A stretch of DNA of 64,000 bases, from assembly GCF_905475395.1 (NCBI RefSeq), contig NC_058337.1, positions 105,270,368-105,334,367 of the forward strand. The letters run 5' to 3'. The DNA is from Chrysoperla carnea. Its lineage: Eukaryota > Arthropoda > Insecta > Neuroptera > Chrysopidae. The translations under genes and the position numbers were made by a program. Below are positions 61,671-64,000 of the stretch, in pieces; position 1 is the first letter of the stretch; every line of letters begins with the position of its first letter. The notes under the pieces are model-generated. The model saw only the letters and a list, made by a program, of their open reading frames with translations, was not told where the DNA came from and made no database searches.

Positions 61671-61936
61671 TTGAAAATGAAACTCGATGCTACGGGGACC
61701 TAGGATGTTTAAATATTACCCGCAGTTGGTATCATATCATCTATCGTCCATTTAATATGTTTCCATTACCACGTGAAGTTATTAATACAAAATTTTTCCT
61801 GTATACAAGACAGAATCCATTGGATGGACAATTAATTAAAGCAACTGAAGATAGTATTGATAAATCAAATTTTGATGGTTCGAAGCTATCTAAATTTATT
61901 ATACATGGTTTTATCGATACATCTTTATCGAGCTGG
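61671..61936 (+). CDS. Pancreatic-lipase-family protein, second coding exon (partial gene)
   Basis: Residues 56-144 of the lipase begun at 59817. The acceptor is a pyrimidine tract ending CTCCTTTCAG at 61670; the donor after SSW is GTAAGT at 61937, phase 0. Family hallmarks seen: the cysteine pair CYGDLGC at residues 62-68 (the first disulfide of pancreatic lipases), RPF...PLP at 81-89, VINTKFFLYTRQNP at 92-105, SNF at 121-123, and FIIHGF at 131-136. The HGF Phe matches the oxyanion-hole residue of human pancreatic lipase. Two N-glycosylation sequons are present, NET at 58 and NIT at 70. Length to this point matches the family, whose full proteins run about 330-550 residues, so roughly 200 or more residues including GHSLGAH are missing. 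I found no convincing continuation between 61937 and 64000, so the next exon is probably outside. Reading on past the donor gives only Val-Ser and a stop, supporting the splice. Confidence 0.9.
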
Positions 61937-62330
61937 GTAAGTTGATAATTGTTATAACTTTAAAATACATCTGCAGGTCTTTTCACTCTTTAATAAATAT
62001 GATTTCTGATTTTACAAGATATTCAATTAACATAAAATTTTTTTTTTAAATGACTGAATAATTAATTTAATTTTAGGACATTGATTACAAATATTCAATA
62101 GTTTTTATGAAAAAATTTTTTAAAAATAAATCAAGCTGACGCACTTAAAGTTATGAAGTACGATTATGGTTATTACTATCCTCTATCTATCTAACTTTTC
62201 TGTATTTTTTTGAAATTTTCTAAAAAATGTGCGTTTCTCACGATATTTGCTATTTACTACAGCTACACAATAAAAATCTATGAGAATTAAACGCAAGATC
62301 TTTCCCAAAAAGTCAATTTTCTCTTTGTTT

Positions 62331-62480
62331 TACCCGACTATACAATGGCGAGGGCTATGTGTTTGACCCATATGTATGTATGTTTATCTGTTTGAACCTA
62401 GCTTCTAAACTACTAATCATAATTTGACAAATGAGGTATCGTTAGAAGCGTCTTGATCGCCCGCTGGTTAAAGGCTATGT
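62331..62480 (+). repeat. Insect interspersed repeat fragment
   Basis: TACCCGACTATACAATGGCG, ATGTATGTATGTTTATCTG and CTAGCTTCTAAACTACTAAT follow a pattern common in insect repeats (short microsatellite, then a degenerate block). Boundaries uncertain. Confidence 0.4.
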
Positions 62481-62594
62481 ACCAGCACATTAAATTTAAT
62501 ACGGCGTCCGCTAGAAGACATAAAGCTATGATAGCACTTTTCAAATATTGTTGATATACATTCTCACGAAATATAACCCCAAGATGGTTTAAAT

Positions 62595-62936
62595 AAAATA
62601 AAGTTCGAAAACTAAAACCCCGACTCCAACAAAATTGTGCTCTTAAAAGTATGAAAACAAGAAAATATTTTCATGTGAAATTGTCATCATCAATTAAAAA
62701 GGTCATTACAACCGGGGGACCCCTAAGATTAAACAGTTTTCCTCAGGACCGAAAAGAGGTTCCTCAGGACCGAAAAGAGGTCCCCCGACTGTAATGACGA
62801 TTTTACTGAGCATAACAATTTCAGATATAAAAGATATAATCAGATATAAAAATTTCAAAATATTTTCTTGTTTTCATACTTTTAAGAGCATGATCTTGTT
62901 AAAGTCGAGGTTTTGGTTTTCGAACTTCGTTTTATG
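62595..62936. mobile_element. Fold-back family C element, about 340 bp
   Basis: Outer arms of about 75 bp pair (AAGTTCGAAAACTAAAACCC near 62601 with GGTTTTGGTTTTCGAACTT near 62909; AAAACAAGAAAATATTTT with its complement). An inner pair GGTCATTACA...GGGGGACC / GTCCCCCGACTGTAATGAC frames the centre, where a 21-bp unit is tandemly duplicated (62740-62781). A decayed copy is at 7270. Non-coding. Confidence 0.8.
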
Positions 62937-63388
62937 TATGTACCTACATATAACAATATGCACATATAACAATTTTTAGATTTTTATCTAGTTAAATTTT
63001 GACGGTAGTGAATAAATAAATCTCCACTACTCGTAATTTCATGGTACGTTAAATAAATTAACACGATGATTACTTAAATTAAATTTAAAATAAAATTTTT
63101 TTTTAAATGCAAAATTTTTAGGTCAGTCATATTTACAACTAATTATATAATTTTTTTTTTTTTAAATTTTAAAATATAAACAAACACTTAAAAAATTTTA
63201 TACCCTTTAAAAAAAAATATTAAAATTCTTTCACAAAATTTTGTAATATAGATTATCTAATCAATTAAGGAGAATATTGCCTTTTTGTATACAAAAATAA
63301 GTCTGTCAATAACTCTTAAGGCATTCTGTCTATGAGTAATTTCTCATAAAACATTATGACATTTGTAATTTTTGTCTATTTGTTTTTT

Positions 63389-63722
63389 ATACCATGCATA
63401 TATGTAATATGCAAGGTATACTAAGTTTAGCCCCAAGTTTGTAACGCTTAAAAATATTGATGCTATGAACAAAATTTTGGTATAGATGTTTATAAAAGCA
63501 CCTAATTAGTCCATTTTTGGTTGTCTGTCCGTCTGTCTGTCTGTCCGTCTGTCTGTCTGTCCGTCTGTCAGTCTATCTGCCAACACGATAACTCAAAAAC
63601 GAAAAAATATATCAAGCTGAAATATGAGTGACATGTATATATGTGTAATGTGATAGAGTAATCAACACTATCTTTGCATGATATTTCAACAATTAACTCA
63701 GTCAATTGTTTGTTTTCACTTG
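63389..63722 (+). mobile_element. Family-A repeat, internally deleted copy
   Basis: Both ends intact (ATACCATGCATA at 63389; GTTTTCACTTG ending 63722) and an extended GTCTGTCC core near 63526-63570, but about 200 bp after AAGCTGAAAT are missing compared with 19032 and 60340. Lies downstream of the last visible lipase exon, probably in the next intron. Confidence 0.75.
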
Positions 63723-64000
63723 CTTTAAAATAATTTTTACCTGTATGACGTGTGTGATTTGAATACTAAAAATTTTTGTGACATAATTATTTTAGTCATA
63801 GCCATTAGCTAAAGTGATTTAAATTTCTAACATTTGAATAATATCTAGATTTACGACAAGCACTATTGACTTCTACCCATTTATAAAATTCATATAATTT
63901 TAACTTTATACAGAATGATTTTTTAAAAAGATTCCACCTTTACTTATATTTCGCAAACGGCGAAATCATGAGGCTCACATAAAAAAGCTGGTGTCATTGT

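Noticed and set aside
62065..62200. Sequence after an AG near 62077 as the next lipase exon
   Set aside because: The translation (DIDYKYSIV...) does not match the family at this position and meets stops quickly; no donor follows in a sensible phase.
63115..63160. TTTTTAG at 63121 as acceptor of the next lipase exon
   Set aside because: The following frame (VSHIYN) shows no lipase similarity; the next exon is more likely outside the window.

Overview
This is strongly AT-rich eukaryotic nuclear DNA (by eye roughly three quarters A+T), almost certainly from an insect. The evidence is two canonical nuclear tRNA genes, GT-AG introns in a pancreatic-lipase-type gene whose N-terminal half looks like insect secreted lipases, and a dense load of short non-autonomous transposons and tRNA-derived SINEs. 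The order cannot be settled from the window. No bacterial, organellar or viral gene is visible, and there is no CRISPR array, rRNA or autonomous transposase.

Layout. 1-9 kb: non-coding DNA with a 51-bp-arm hairpin (1291-1517), a decayed family-A repeat (1871-2440), a 1.6-kb fold-back element built of 130-145-bp subrepeats (2459-4082), a TTAA-flanked element (4259-4829), a LINE-like 3' tail (6061-6320) and a decayed fold-back (7270-7475). 9-18 kb: tRNA-Asp(GTC), a hAT-like MITE, a pogo/Tigger-like MITE with TA target duplication, tRNA-Thr(AGT), two copies of a tRNA-headed SINE and another TTAA element. 18-30 kb: more family-A, TTAA-flanked and fold-back elements, including an inverted duplication whose two arms still read as the same acidic peptide (29829-30291). 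30.7-31.6 kb: a perfect 48-bp palindrome, then a likely TATA-less promoter and non-coding first exon (about 30963-31415) recognised by a long absence of ATG and a good splice donor, followed by a 3 x 23-bp tandem repeat. 31.6-59.7 kb: repeats only, including a 513-bp hAT element with a perfect 8-bp target duplication (51859-52371).

59.8-61.9 kb: the one protein gene I can support. Two consecutive exons (59790-59982 and 61671-61936) encode the signal peptide and first 144 residues of a secreted pancreatic-lipase-family protein; the catalytic-triad exons lie beyond the window. Its first visible intron carries a family-A element and an inverted pair of LINE-like tails. The ATG-free exon at 31 kb lies on the same strand and could be the lipase gene's 5' UTR exon, with a 28-kb intron between, but nothing in the sequence proves the link.

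No undescribed gene system is visible. The most interesting content is the repeat biology: a set of 0.5-0.63-kb elements bounded by TTAAG(G/A), several unrelated fold-back elements able to form long hairpin RNA, and family A, which resembles Helentron-associated DINE/HINE-type elements (tetranucleotide GTCY core, inverted repeats near the ends, stem-loop near one end).
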